DNA of 31,864 bases. Source: Ornithomonoglobus_A sp045612845. GTDB taxonomy: Bacteria > Bacillota > Clostridia > UBA1381. Shown piece by piece: positions 1 through 7,389 of the stretch (positions are counted from its first letter, which is position 1; every line of letters starts with the position of its first letter). Made by a program: the position numbers and the translations under genes. The stretch is taken from assembly GCA_045612845.1 (NCBI GenBank), contig JAZKZV010000016.1, positions 1 to 31,864 of the forward strand. The letters run 5' to 3'. The notes below the pieces were generated by a model. It was given only the letters and a program-made list of their open reading frames with translations, had not been told where the DNA came from and did not search any database.

Positions 1-71
1 GAAGAGGCGCCCCTGCTAAGGGTGTAGGTCGGGAAACTGGCGCGAGGGTTCAAATCCCTCCTTCTCCGCCA
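1..71 (+). tRNA. tRNA-Ser(GCU), 5' part outside the window
   Basis: This is the 3' three quarters of a serine tRNA. The anticodon stem-loop is at 8-24, with GCT at 15-17 in a 7-base loop. A long variable arm follows at about 25-43, as expected for a class II tRNA. The T arm is at 44-60 (GAGGG, TTCAAAT, CCCTC), the 3' acceptor strand CTTCTCC at 61-67, discriminator G at 68, and an encoded CCA at 69-71. The 5' acceptor strand and D arm lie before base 1. Its last 14 bases recur at 14030-14043, so the gene is the attachment site of a mobile element whose left end begins here. Confidence 0.95.
58..71. other. attL: tRNA-Ser 3' end copy
   Basis: Left copy of the 14-bp repeat CTCCTTCTCCGCCA, overlapping the last 3 bases of the T stem, the acceptor strand and the CCA of tRNA-Ser. 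The element-side flank CATATACACAAC (74-85) is an 11/12 reverse complement of GTTGTGCATATG beside the right copy (14008-14019). Confidence 0.75.
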
Positions 72-95
72 CCCATATACACAACATATGGTACA

Positions 96-127
96 AAAAA
101 GCACAGTGAAAAATCACTGTGCTTTTT
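96..127. terminator. Terminator after tRNA-Ser, supplied by the element
   Basis: A 14-bp perfect hairpin: AAAAAGCACAGTGA (96-109), loop AAAA, TCACTGTGCTTTTT (114-127). Its A/T flanks make it usable from both strands. It ends the tRNA-Ser transcript within the element, 25 bases after the CCA. Confidence 0.85.
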
Positions 128-170
128 CATTTGTATTATCACAATATATCTATACTTTTATCACATATAA

Positions 171-202
171 ACAGACACTCCAAACGAAAGTGGAGTGTCT
201 GT
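171..202 (-). terminator. Terminator downstream of hicB
   Basis: A 12-bp perfect stem, ACAGACACTCCA (171-182) and TGGAGTGTCTGT (191-202), with an 8-base loop. It lies just past the hicB stop codon in the reading direction. The U-run on the minus strand is short (TTTATAT), so termination may be moderate. Confidence 0.7.
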
Positions 203-230
203 CTTGGTATCTGATGGTGGATTGGCTGCA

Positions 231-629
231 TTAGCTATTTACATTCAAATATTCTTTGAGTGCATTTTGTAATACATTAGAAAAATTCACATTATTTTGT
301 TCTGCCAAGTTATTAAGCCATGATGGAATAGTTAATGTTTTCTTAACAGCTTTTTCACTTGTATTTTTTAAATACTCTACCAGATCAAACTCAACAAGAA
401 CTAAAAATTCATCTTTTTCTAATTTAATAGCATTGGGTGCGCTAGCTTCCGGAAAAACAAAGTCACCCTCTTCATTTTGTGCATATAATCCAATTGCGGA
501 AGAAGACATTTTATAAGCTTCTTCAATAGTATCTCCCTGGGTAAAACAACCCGGAAGATCAGGAAAACTAACAGAAAAACCAACATCTTCCCTTGTAAAA
601 ACCGCAGGATAATAATAAGTTTTATTCAC
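231..629 (-). CDS. hicB: HicB-family antitoxin
   Basis: Antitoxin of a HicAB type II toxin-antitoxin pair. The N-terminal half shows the HicB RNase-H-like fold signature (YYYPAVFTREDVGFSVSFPD, then LPGCFTQGDTIEEA). The C-terminal part (PSWLNNLAEQNNVNFSNVLQ) looks like a ribbon-helix-helix/HTH DNA-binding segment, as in HicB proteins that repress their own operon. I place the start at GTG 629, because GGAGGGG lies 6 bases upstream; an in-frame TTG five codons earlier overlaps that ribosome site. The protein is 132 residues, normal for the family. It follows hicA on the same strand but after a 209-bp gap, much longer than the usual few bases. Family call is confident. Confidence 0.9.
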   Translation of the reverse strand: MNKTYYYPAVFTREDVGFSVSFPDLPGCFTQGDTIEEAYKMSSSAIGLYAQNEEGDFVFPEASAPNAIKLEKDEFLVLVEFDLVEYLKNTSEKAVKKTLTIPSWLNNLAEQNNVNFSNVLQNALKEYLNVNS

Positions 630-756
630 TTTTCGCCCCTCCAATCTTATTTCTTTTTGTACATATTTGATCTAGTTGTAAAGCGTTTTACCAAAACTAA
701 TCCCAAAATTTGCACAACAAACAAACATATATATCTAATATATTTTAGGTTATGCG

Positions 757-766
757 GTTTGCAAAC
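757..766. repeat. Palindrome in the hicA-hicB gap
   Basis: GTTTGCAAAC is a perfect 10-bp palindrome in the otherwise featureless AT-rich gap 645-838 between hicA and hicB. It might be a second operator, or chance. I found no convincing promoter for hicB alone in this gap. Confidence 0.25.
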
Positions 767-838
767 GAATTATCACATACCGCTCCTAAAACCATTTGTT
801 TTCTAAATCCCCATTAATTCTTATTCTAATTCAATTTT

Positions 839-1027
839 TTAATTTAATCCCGCTTGCTTTAATATTGCTTTTTCAATTCCCTTTTTCAATTCCGTACTAT
901 GTACAGGTACAATAACTGTCGTATTCGTCTCAGCCCTAACCATCTTTTTATGGGAACCGTTTTGCGATACTTCGATAAATCCATTATCTCGCAATAGCTT
1001 TATCATTTCTCGGGGTTTCATTGGCAT
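839..1027 (-). CDS. hicA: HicA-family toxin (mRNA interferase)
   Basis: Toxin of the HicAB pair, a small dsRBD-like ribonuclease that cleaves mRNA when not bound by HicB. The 62 residues match the family in length and pattern: PREMIKLLRDNGFIEVSQNGSHKKM, with catalytic His26 in GSHKKM, then a strand TTVIVPVHSTELKKG and the helix IEKAILKQAGL. The start is ATG 1027, preceded by AAAGGAGAG about 10 bases upstream; Met3 is a possible alternative. It is transcribed first, from a consensus promoter with an embedded palindrome. The intact catalytic His suggests an active toxin. Confidence 0.9.
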   Translation of the reverse strand: MPMKPREMIKLLRDNGFIEVSQNGSHKKMVRAETNTTVIVPVHSTELKKGIEKAILKQAGLN

Positions 1028-1091
1028 AGGCAGCGCTCTCCTTTCATCAAATATTATAATAAGTAGTATGCCGCTTCCATATTACAATTAC

Positions 1092-1120
1092 ATTATAACA
1101 CGTATTAATACGTATGTCAA
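1092..1120 (-). promoter_or_regulatory. hicA promoter with operator palindrome
   Basis: On the minus strand there is a perfect -35 TTGACA (1115-1120), a 17-bp spacer and a perfect -10 TATAAT (1092-1097). The spacer contains the 14-bp perfect palindrome ACGTATTAATACGT (1100-1113), placed to block RNA polymerase when bound. HicB is the obvious candidate ligand, since the family autoregulates. Confidence 0.8.
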
Positions 1121-1219
1121 TGCTTTTTTAAAAAATTAATATAAATGTAACATAAAATACAGGATGATAATGAAATGCATATCAAGCTAGTGACAAGATA
1201 TTATATAAATGTAGAACGC

Positions 1220-1250
1220 AAAGAACACAGTGACTTTCACTGTGTTCTTT
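1220..1250. terminator. Terminator downstream of the large serine recombinase
   Basis: A 13-bp perfect stem, AAAGAACACAGTG (1220-1232) and CACTGTGTTCTTT (1238-1250), loop ACTTT. It lies 25 bases past the recombinase stop. A/T flanks allow action on either strand. Confidence 0.75.
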
Positions 1251-1274
1251 AGCTTGCAATGATAGTTTAAACAT

Positions 1275-2801
1275 CTAAGAGCGTTCTATTTCTTCTGCTA
1301 TTGTATATGTATCGGTTATATTAAATTCTATCACTATTTTATCCCTATGTAATATAATCTTATTCACATATTGATCAATAATTGCCTTCTTGTTAGAGAG
1401 CGTTCCCGATTCAAGCATTTTCTTAGCCTTTTTGAAAGCTTGCTTCAATACTTTTTCATCCACTGTCATTTCGGATAATTCTCTCTGTTTTTCTTGCAAT
1501 GTCTGTTCGAATTTTACTTTATCACATTCTAATTCTTTTAGCTTATCTGATAATGCCACCGAACCCGTCTGCATAATTACATTTACTATATTTGCAATAC
1601 CTTTTTCTGTTTCAGCGATTTTATCCTTAATCATAGTAATGAAGGATATTAGTTCGGTATTTTTTGAAACAGCAAATTCATTATATCTGCCAATAACCTC
1701 AGGTAATATCTTTTCATCAAAAACCTTACTTGCTAATTTCTTTTGAACTATTGATTCAATTAAATCCCGTTGAATTTCAGGATTTTTGCATTTAACTTTA
1801 CCATTCCTTTTGGTACAACGATATGAAATATATATAGGATGCGTTGGATTTGCCTTTCGAGAATTACCTGCATAGGTACAACCACATTCATTACATACAA
1901 TTTTACCTGATAACAAATATTCCTGTTTTGCTTTAAATGTAGCAGTTTTTTTCTGTCTTGCTTTCATCATTTGTTGTACTTTTTGAAAATCTTCTGCAGA
2001 TATTATTTGAGGTACACCACCGTCAATTCGTATTATCTCTTCATCAGACTTGCTTTTATGTCTGTTAAACTTTCCTTGTGCATTTTTGGATGCCGATAGA
2101 TTATACACGTATATTCCAGTATATTTTTCGTTATGTAAAATTTCATATAAACTATTTTTCCCAAAGCTAGAACCTCTTTTTGTTTTATATCCTTTTTTGT
2201 TAAGTTCATCAATAATATAAGAATACCCATATCCCTCAAGATATAGTTTGAAAATTAATTTAACCGCTTCAGCCTCCCATTCATTAACAACAAGTTTCAT
2301 CGTATCTCTATCAACATCATATCCAAGACATGGAGTTCCACCAGTGTGTCGGCAGGAAAGAGCATTTTCTTTTAATCCTTTACGCACTTCACGTGCAAGG
2401 TTAACTACGTAATACTCTGACATAGCTTCCAACAGCCCTTCCAAGATAATCATCTCAGGTGAATCCCCAAAATTTTCAATTACAGAAATTAACTTTACAT
2501 TATGCTTGTCTAACTCTTTCCTATAGATTGCCGAATCATATCTGCTACGTGCAAAACGGTCAAATTTATGAACAATAACAACATCAAATTTCCCCTTTTT
2601 TGCATCGTCTATCATATGTTGAAACTCTGGTCGTTTATCAGTCGTTCCACTAATACCACGGTCTATATAAACTCTTTGCAGAGCATAGCCGTTTTTCTCT
2701 GCAAATTCCTTTATTGCACGAACTTGTGCCTCTATGCTTTCTTCTCTTTGCAAGTCACTTGAAAATCTTGCATATGCAACTGCTTTGAGCACCTCAGCCA
2801 T
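1275..2801 (-). CDS. Large serine recombinase (probable element integrase)
   Basis: Site-specific recombinase of the large serine family, which makes staggered breaks at att sites through a phosphoserine link. Using ATG 2801 (GGGAGGTG 6 bases upstream; an in-frame GTG three codons earlier overlaps that ribosome site), the protein is 508 residues. The resolvase domain (about 5-150) carries YARFSSDLQREES with the likely nucleophile Ser14 and the DRFARS motif. A recombinase domain follows (about 160-280; GGTPCLGYDVD, LYEILHNEKYTGIYVYN). Then come a zinc ribbon (CNECGC ... YRCTKRNGKVKCKN) and a long coiled-coil C-terminus. All hallmarks of integrating enzymes are present. It lies about 1.2 kb from the left end, and the reconstructed attP has the size and symmetry expected of its substrate. 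It is the best candidate for the integrase, although tRNA targets are unusual for this class. Confidence 0.93.
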   Translation of the reverse strand: MAEVLKAVAYARFSSDLQREESIEAQVRAIKEFAEKNGYALQRVYIDRGISGTTDKRPEFQHMIDDAKKGKFDVVIVHKFDRFARSRYDSAIYRKELDKHNVKLISVIENFGDSPEMIILEGLLEAMSEYYVVNLAREVRKGLKENALSCRHTGGTPCLGYDVDRDTMKLVVNEWEAEAVKLIFKLYLEGYGYSYIIDELNKKGYKTKRGSSFGKNSLYEILHNEKYTGIYVYNLSASKNAQGKFNRHKSKSDEEIIRIDGGVPQIISAEDFQKVQQMMKARQKKTATFKAKQEYLLSGKIVCNECGCTYAGNSRKANPTHPIYISYRCTKRNGKVKCKNPEIQRDLIESIVQKKLASKVFDEKILPEVIGRYNEFAVSKNTELISFITMIKDKIAETEKGIANIVNVIMQTGSVALSDKLKELECDKVKFEQTLQEKQRELSEMTVDEKVLKQAFKKAKKMLESGTLSNKKAIIDQYVNKIILHRDKIVIEFNITDTYTIAEEIERS

Positions 2802-2840
2802 GCTCTGCACCTCCCTTCAGGTTTTAAAAGTTAATAAGTA

Positions 2841-2897
2841 CTATTTAGAATTCAATACACTATATATTGCTTCAAGTATCAAATCTATATTTTTCAT
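2841..2897 (-). CDS. Possible 18-residue peptide coupled to the helicase gene
   Basis: A short reading frame, MKNIDLILEAIYSVLNSK, whose ATG overlaps the helicase stop in an ATGA arrangement. A purine-rich GGACGAGGTGAT stretch 3-4 bases upstream could serve as ribosome site. The sequence would form an amphipathic helix. It fills much of the gap between the helicase and the recombinase. No family recognised; it could be chance. Confidence 0.3.
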   Translation of the reverse strand: MKNIDLILEAIYSVLNSK

Positions 2898-4600
2898 AAT
2901 ATCACCTCGTCCTTATTTTCTTTAATGTAATACATATTATTTTCTCTGACAATCTCTATACCTAAATCTAATTCGGCAAGCCTGTTATTTATAGATTTAG
3001 AAGCAGGCGTCTTGCGATTTACTCCAAAATTGTCAGCTTTACATGAACCAATAAGTCTTATTCTTTCACCGAGAAAATCTTCACAAAACTCCTCAAATTG
3101 ACCTGGAGTTAAAGGAAATCCATACTCCATAATAAAATCTGAAAGTTCTTTTTTCCTTAAATCTAAAGAACCAAATATCATATTATTATTAAATTCCTTG
3201 TCAAATAGCTTTGCCATCATTTCACAATATGCTTCTTTACCTGATTCCTTAATAAGTGCGTATATATACTCAAGATAATATAAATTAGAATATAGTTTTT
3301 CTTCGCACAAATAATTTATTTCATATCTCTGAGTTTGTCGATTAACTCTAAAGATACTGCGTATAATATTAGCCCTTTTGTCATTTCCGCCTTTAATGAC
3401 ATCTAAAAGATAATTATAATTTTTTTTACACTTATCTATTTCCTCCTGAAGTTCCTTGATATATATAATATTTTGCATAATATGTCCCAATTCAGGAATT
3501 TTCAGATACAAATCAAATCCATCTGTTTCATCCGAATAATCCAATCTTCTTCTACCTGCCATCTGAACTATTTCAGTTGGGTCAGTAAGTGTGATAACTA
3601 CCGATTTAACCGTACTATCACAAATATTATTCCCGTTTGAAAATACCGTTGTTGAGCACAGACATTTTTTTTCGAATGATTCTGTTTCAACTAGTTTTTT
3701 CAATTCTTCTGGATTTTCCCGAAGAAACTCAGAACTTATAGCTAAACCTCCTCCCATTAGCTTTACAAAGTCAGCACATTCCTTCTTTGAATTGCAAAAA
3801 GCTAGAGTCTTTGATAGCTGATTCTTCAAAAACCCTATCAAATAATCTGTGCTTTCGAAAAAATGCAGATTAACTTTACTGTAATCCGATTCCATTTGAT
3901 AAACAATCGGAATAAGATTATTTAACGAATGAGTATTACCATTTCTTTGGTCTACATACCAACAGTTCCCGTCATTATCTACTGTACATTCTCTCAGTTC
4001 AGCTCTTGTGATATATGGTAATACTTCATCTATTGTTGCACTTATATAAATTCGCACTGCATTTGCATATTCCTTGGGAATAATATCAATAGCGCGCCCT
4101 GTACAATCAGTAAACGTTGCATCCTGAATGAAGTAATGACATTCATCACATATAACATACGAAAAATCAATATGCTTATGGCTTACAATAAAATTCTCTA
4201 GCCCTTGATAATTCACAACAAATACATTACCAAACTCACATATTTGCTGTAAACCTTCATTGGTATAACAATTATACAATCTTGTCATTTTGGCTATTTC
4301 TTTTTTATAGGAAAGATTAAGCGGACTTCGGTTGGTTATAATAAGAATATTTTTATTTTTACTAATTACCCATGATACTATTTTCTTTATAACGAACCAA
4401 GTCTTTCCCGCTCCCGTAGGAGCTTTAATGATTACAGCCCTTTCTTTTCTCCAATTCTTAAAACTATAGTCAAGCTGATTCCCAATATAAGGTCTTTCGA
4501 GAAAATACTTCTCATATTTAATTTTGACATAATTTCTTATTTTTGAAGAAAACCGAAGCATTTGAGTTAATGGATGTAAAAATCTTCCTAATAAACTCAT
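2894..4600 (-). CDS. DECH-box superfamily 2 helicase, function unknown
   Basis: ATP-dependent nucleic-acid helicase or translocase. Start chosen at ATG 4600 with GGAGG 7 bases upstream, giving 568 residues; an in-frame start 14 codons earlier has no such site. Motifs: Walker A APTGAGKT (60-67), motif Ia region ILIITNRSPL, motif II DECH (152-155), motif III SAT (187-189), and motif VI QMAGRRR (346-352). About 200 C-terminal residues after the helicase core match no domain I know. The gene stands alone with a divergent XRE regulator; no nuclease, methylase or protease partner is adjacent. Its promoter shares operator-like half-sites with the XRE gene. Roles in element replication, mobilization or phage defence are all possible; none is shown by the sequence. 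Confidence 0.85.
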   Translation of the reverse strand: MSLLGRFLHPLTQMLRFSSKIRNYVKIKYEKYFLERPYIGNQLDYSFKNWRKERAVIIKAPTGAGKTWFVIKKIVSWVISKNKNILIITNRSPLNLSYKKEIAKMTRLYNCYTNEGLQQICEFGNVFVVNYQGLENFIVSHKHIDFSYVICDECHYFIQDATFTDCTGRAIDIIPKEYANAVRIYISATIDEVLPYITRAELRECTVDNDGNCWYVDQRNGNTHSLNNLIPIVYQMESDYSKVNLHFFESTDYLIGFLKNQLSKTLAFCNSKKECADFVKLMGGGLAISSEFLRENPEELKKLVETESFEKKCLCSTTVFSNGNNICDSTVKSVVITLTDPTEIVQMAGRRRLDYSDETDGFDLYLKIPELGHIMQNIIYIKELQEEIDKCKKNYNYLLDVIKGGNDKRANIIRSIFRVNRQTQRYEINYLCEEKLYSNLYYLEYIYALIKESGKEAYCEMMAKLFDKEFNNNMIFGSLDLRKKELSDFIMEYGFPLTPGQFEEFCEDFLGERIRLIGSCKADNFGVNRKTPASKSINNRLAELDLGIEIVRENNMYYIKENKDEVIL

Positions 4601-4646
4601 ATAAATTCCTCCTTCTTCTCGAAAATATTTTTTCGCCGGCAAGGAT

Positions 4647-4675
4647 AGTATAGCATATTCAAATCATTTTGTAAA
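4647..4675 (-). promoter_or_regulatory. Helicase promoter (divergent)
   Basis: On the minus strand: -35 TTTACA (4670-4675), 17-bp spacer, extended -10 TGCTATACT (TATACT at 4647-4652). The -35 lies in TTGTAAAT (4669-4676), the mirror of ATTTACAA (4701-4708) inside the opposite promoter. The 5' leader also has a small CGAAAA/TTTTCG hairpin. Confidence 0.7.
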
Positions 4676-4708
4676 TTTTTACGTAAACTGTTGACAAAAG
4701 ATTTACAA
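4669..4708. promoter_or_regulatory. Shared operator half-sites for the XRE regulator
   Basis: TTGTAAAT (4669-4676) and its reverse complement ATTTACAA (4701-4708) bracket the space between the divergent promoters. GTAAATTTTTAC (4671-4682) forms an additional inverted repeat. One copy covers the helicase -35 and the other lies within the XRE spacer, so a single regulator could control both genes. Inference from layout only. Confidence 0.5.
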
Positions 4709-4719
4709 TATGCTATAAT
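4691..4719 (+). promoter_or_regulatory. XRE regulator promoter
   Basis: Perfect -35 TTGACA (4691-4696), 17-bp spacer, extended -10 TGCTATAAT (TATAAT at 4714-4719). The ribosome site AAGGAGGT (4737-4744) and ATG 4753 follow. Confidence 0.85.
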
Positions 4720-4752
4720 ATAGAAAATAGCACACCAAGGAGGTAATCAAAA

Positions 4753-5382
4753 ATGAATAAGAAAAAGCTGTTAAATGAGTTTCTGAATGAATTTAAATTC
4801 TATACTCCTGATTGGAAAAAGATTATAGATACCAATCAGTTTCCTGAAAAATATTCAAATGAAGATATGTACAAATTCAAACTAGAAAACTTTGGAAAAG
4901 CAATGAAGAATATAAGGGTTAATTATCCCGGAGGGGCTAAAACATTACGTCAGTTTGCTGAACTTGTTCCTTATTCACACGCATATATTGATAGAATAGA
5001 GAAGAACAATATAAGCAAATTTACTGTATCAAAGCTCGAGCAGATAGCTAAAGACTTTAATTTATCTGTTGCATATTTAATCGGGTTAATAAATATTAAA
5101 AATTTCGAGCCCAGCAAAATTGACATTTATTTCTGGGAAAATCCTGATAGCGAATATAAAGCAATAGAAGCGGAAATACGAGAAGCACTTCCTGATGAAA
5201 AAGGTAAAGCTTATATGATACAGCCTGTAAATAGAATACCTTTGGAAAAATTAAAAGAAAGAATAGTAGAGCTTATAGGCAATAATCATGAGCTTGCATA
5301 CTCAATACACGGTCTGTTATCAAGTTCACAAAATAAACGTTATAACGTTATTAAGATTTTAGAGCATTTGAACAAAATTTAA
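4753..5382 (+). CDS. XRE-family transcriptional regulator
   Basis: DNA-binding regulator of 209 residues. A helix-turn-helix of the lambda-repressor/XRE type spans about residues 62-112 (KTLRQFAELVPYSHAYIDRI, then SKLEQIAKDFNLSVAYLIGL). Unlike simple XRE proteins, it has a 55-residue N-terminal extension and an 85-residue helical C-terminus, probably for dimerisation or ligand sensing; neither is recognised. It has a consensus promoter and an excellent ribosome site. The gene is divergent from the helicase and convergent with the small resolvase, whose stop is only 4 bases away. It likely represses the helicase and itself. The family call is sound; the regulated function is unknown. Confidence 0.85.
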   Translation: MNKKKLLNEFLNEFKFYTPDWKKIIDTNQFPEKYSNEDMYKFKLENFGKAMKNIRVNYPGGAKTLRQFAELVPYSHAYIDRIEKNNISKFTVSKLEQIAKDFNLSVAYLIGLINIKNFEPSKIDIYFWENPDSEYKAIEAEIREALPDEKGKAYMIQPVNRIPLEKLKERIVELIGNNHELAYSIHGLLSSSQNKRYNVIKILEHLNKI

Positions 5383-5386
5383 ATTT

Positions 5387-5992
5387 TTAGTTTACTGATG
5401 GTTTACACCACCTATAAAAAACACTCTTACTAACGCCAAGCATTGTATATGCTTGGCGTGCTGTTATGTTTCCGGCTTTCCATACAGAAACAACTTCATC
5501 CCAATTATCAGGCTTTACAGCCTTCGGTCTGCCAAGATGTTTGCCTTTTGCTTTAGCAGCATCAATCCCCTCTCGTTGTCGTTTACGGATAGTCTGTCGC
5601 TCCTGTTCTGCGATTGTTCCTAAAACCTCAATCAGAATATTATTAACCATATCAAACACCCACTCTTGACCTTCGGGTAAGTCCATCATTGTTGTGGGAA
5701 GGTCAATGACTTTTAAGCGAATATTATTATCCTTAAAATATTGAAGTTCGTTTTTTATATCATTCTTATTTCTTGAAAGTCGGTCAAGTGATTTCACAAT
5801 TAACGTATCACCGCTACGGAACATTGTGTTTTTAAGAGCCTGATAACCGCTACGGTTAAAATCCTTTCCGCTTTCCTTATCACATATTATTTCGCGTTCA
5901 TCTGCACCAAGCTTTTTAAATGCTTCAATTTGCCTGTCAAGGTTTTGCTCTCGGCTTGATACACGTGCATAATAAAATATCTTATTATTCAT
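5387..5992 (-). CDS. Small serine resolvase/invertase
   Basis: Recombinase of the Tn3-resolvase/DNA-invertase (Pin/Hin) type. Start ATG 5992 is set by GGAGG 5 bases upstream; an in-frame start four codons earlier overlaps that site. The 201 residues are normal for the class. The catalytic domain shows YYARVSSREQNLDRQ with nucleophile Ser12, DKESGKDF, and SLDRLSRN. The long E helix runs through LGTIAEQERQTIRKRQREG. The linker KGKHLGRPKA and a C-terminal HTH (ARQAYTMLGVSKSVFYRWCK) complete the fold. It may resolve element multimers or flip a segment. An inverted repeat directly upstream (6015-6075) could be its site. Confidence 0.92.
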   Translation of the reverse strand: MNNKIFYYARVSSREQNLDRQIEAFKKLGADEREIICDKESGKDFNRSGYQALKNTMFRSGDTLIVKSLDRLSRNKNDIKNELQYFKDNNIRLKVIDLPTTMMDLPEGQEWVFDMVNNILIEVLGTIAEQERQTIRKRQREGIDAAKAKGKHLGRPKAVKPDNWDEVVSVWKAGNITARQAYTMLGVSKSVFYRWCKPSVN

Positions 5993-6014
5993 ATCTTCCT
6001 CCAAAAATAAAAGC

Positions 6015-6075
6015 GTCTGTATAGGCTAATGTGTTTTGGGATATGTTTCACAATCACATTTAAACCTTTACAGAC
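6015..6075. repeat. Inverted repeat upstream of the small resolvase
   Basis: GTCTGTATAGG (6015-6025) and CCTTTACAGAC (6065-6075) are inverted with one mismatch over 11 bp and a 39-base spacer, starting 22 bases before the resolvase start codon. Resolvases of this class often act at a site next to their own gene, so this is a candidate res or crossover site. It might instead be an operator. Confidence 0.4.
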
Positions 6076-6139
6076 TCTTTTTCGTATTGTTTTTATTAAA
6101 TTTTCACTGCACCTAAAGGTGTACCTTTAAAAGCTATTT

Positions 6140-6667
6140 TTATTTTTTAAAATATATATATAGCAATACTCCACCAATGACTCCGCACGGAATATACCAA
6201 GTACTAAAGAAAGAAATTATAAAAAGAACTCCCCAAATTAGCCACCATGAACTTTTGCCTTTCTTTGTTTTAGTATCTTTAGAACCCACGCTTTCCTTTT
6301 TCGAATAACGTTCTAACTCTTGCTTTAATTGCATTGCATCCTTTAGCAATTCATTCGCATCATCGCGGTCTTCATATTCAGCTTTATTAAGCCAACTGAT
6401 TGCTTCTGATATATAATTGACATCAGAAAACTCAATTGCTAATTTTAAATTAACTCTTCCACACCTTATAGGGGCATACGAATGCCCCGCCTCGTATGAT
6501 TTTTCATACCACTTGATAGAATTCAGCAAATCTGTTGCCTTTTGAGTTTTTTCGTATAATTCCTCATAATATCCACCAATGGTAGCCATTTGAGCAGGAG
6601 ACGTAGGATTGCTTGCAATAGCATTATTCACATAAATTCTTAATTCATCAATACTGTTATTATTCAT
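6140..6667 (-). CDS. Repeat-helix protein with C-terminal membrane hairpin
   Basis: Unrecognised 175-residue protein. Residues about 1-115 are helical and resemble degenerate TPR/Sel1-like repeats (SIKWYEKSYEAGHSYAPIRC, then AISWLNKAEYEDRDDANELL). A lysine/serine-rich linker (about 120-138) leads to two hydrophobic segments (WWLIWGVLFIISFFSTWYIP and CGVIGGVLLYIYF) that should form a membrane hairpin, leaving the repeats in the cytoplasm. The ribosome site AAGGAG precedes ATG 6667. It is the last gene of the leftward run starting at the amidoligase. Function unknown; a membrane-tethered adaptor is only a guess from architecture. Confidence 0.7.
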   Translation of the reverse strand: MNNNSIDELRIYVNNAIASNPTSPAQMATIGGYYEELYEKTQKATDLLNSIKWYEKSYEAGHSYAPIRCGRVNLKLAIEFSDVNYISEAISWLNKAEYEDRDDANELLKDAMQLKQELERYSKKESVGSKDTKTKKGKSSWWLIWGVLFIISFFSTWYIPCGVIGGVLLYIYFKK

Positions 6668-6727
6668 ATACTGGCTCCTTATTTCATATTGAGATATATA
6701 TTGTCTACCACAAATACTTTTCGCTAA

Positions 6728-7117
6728 TTATCTATTCCGGTTAATCTTTTCCATTTTGATTGCTGCATCTACAGATTTGTAAAACTTTTTCCAAAATTTG
6801 TCCTTGTTAAGTTGATAAAACTTATTTGCTTCATTATCTAGTATCCATACGGTTTTGCGTTTGCCCAAAAGAAGAAATCCTCGCTGCAAATTTCCTACAT
6901 GCAAAAGATATCTTCCTGATGCTGATTCGAGTTTTTTCTCTGTAAATAAATTTCCGCCTTTTGATGTTTTAAGTACCTTTTGTAAAAACTCATCATCTGC
7001 ACCAACAATAAATTCTTCTTTTAAGATTTCAACAATTTGCTCGTAAGGAACACGTATTGTTTCTTTCTTTGCAAATTTTTCTACCGCTTTATCACTTAAA
7101 TTTTCAATAATTCCCAT
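6728..7117 (-). CDS. Hypothetical protein, 129 residues
   Basis: No family recognised. It is soluble and basic at the C-terminus (KDKFWKKFYKSVDAAIKMEK). A mixed alpha/beta pattern includes a beta-rich stretch (ASGRYLLHVGNLQRGFLLLG, then KTVWILDNEANKFYQL). AAGGAG precedes ATG 7117 at good spacing, supporting expression. It lies between two membrane proteins on the same strand, with 44- and 60-bp gaps, and probably belongs to the amidoligase operon. Confidence 0.65.
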   Translation of the reverse strand: MGIIENLSDKAVEKFAKKETIRVPYEQIVEILKEEFIVGADDEFLQKVLKTSKGGNLFTEKKLESASGRYLLHVGNLQRGFLLLGKRKTVWILDNEANKFYQLNKDKFWKKFYKSVDAAIKMEKINRNR

Positions 7118-7161
7118 TTAAATATCTCCTTTTTATTTGTACTAAATTAATTTTGTTAATT

Positions 7162-7344
7162 TTATCTTTTTCCGAATAGTAGTTTTAAAATAGCTATTGG
7201 AATAAGTAACCATCCCAAGAAAAAAGCCCACATAACTTTTCTTATAAAGAACATATATCCGGTATAGAATACAACTTTATTTGCGTAAACAACTTTTCCT
7301 GTTGCCCAATAGCCTAACGCTAAATAAGCTATTATAAGTATCAT
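7162..7344 (-). CDS. Small two-helix membrane protein, 60 residues
   Basis: Unrecognised. Two hydrophobic segments (MILIIAYLALGYWATG and VMWAFFLGWLLIPIAILKLL) are separated by a short aromatic, basic loop with YANKVVFYTGYMFFIRK. Both ends should face the same side, and the C-terminus is positively charged (FGKR). A strong ribosome site (GGAGAGG) precedes ATG 7344. It belongs to the leftward run downstream of the amidoligase and the Mor-type regulator. Confidence 0.65.
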   Translation of the reverse strand: MILIIAYLALGYWATGKVVYANKVVFYTGYMFFIRKVMWAFFLGWLLIPIAILKLLFGKR

Positions 7345-7389
7345 TGATAACCTCTCCTTTAACTGTTCTGTCAGAAATATTCAATTTAT

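Noticed and set aside
96..1250. Terminators at 96-127 and 1220-1250 share a CACAGTGA/TCACTGTG-like core, perhaps a repeat family
   Set aside because: The similarity covers only the stem and no flanking sequence is shared; convergent terminator sequence is the simpler reading.
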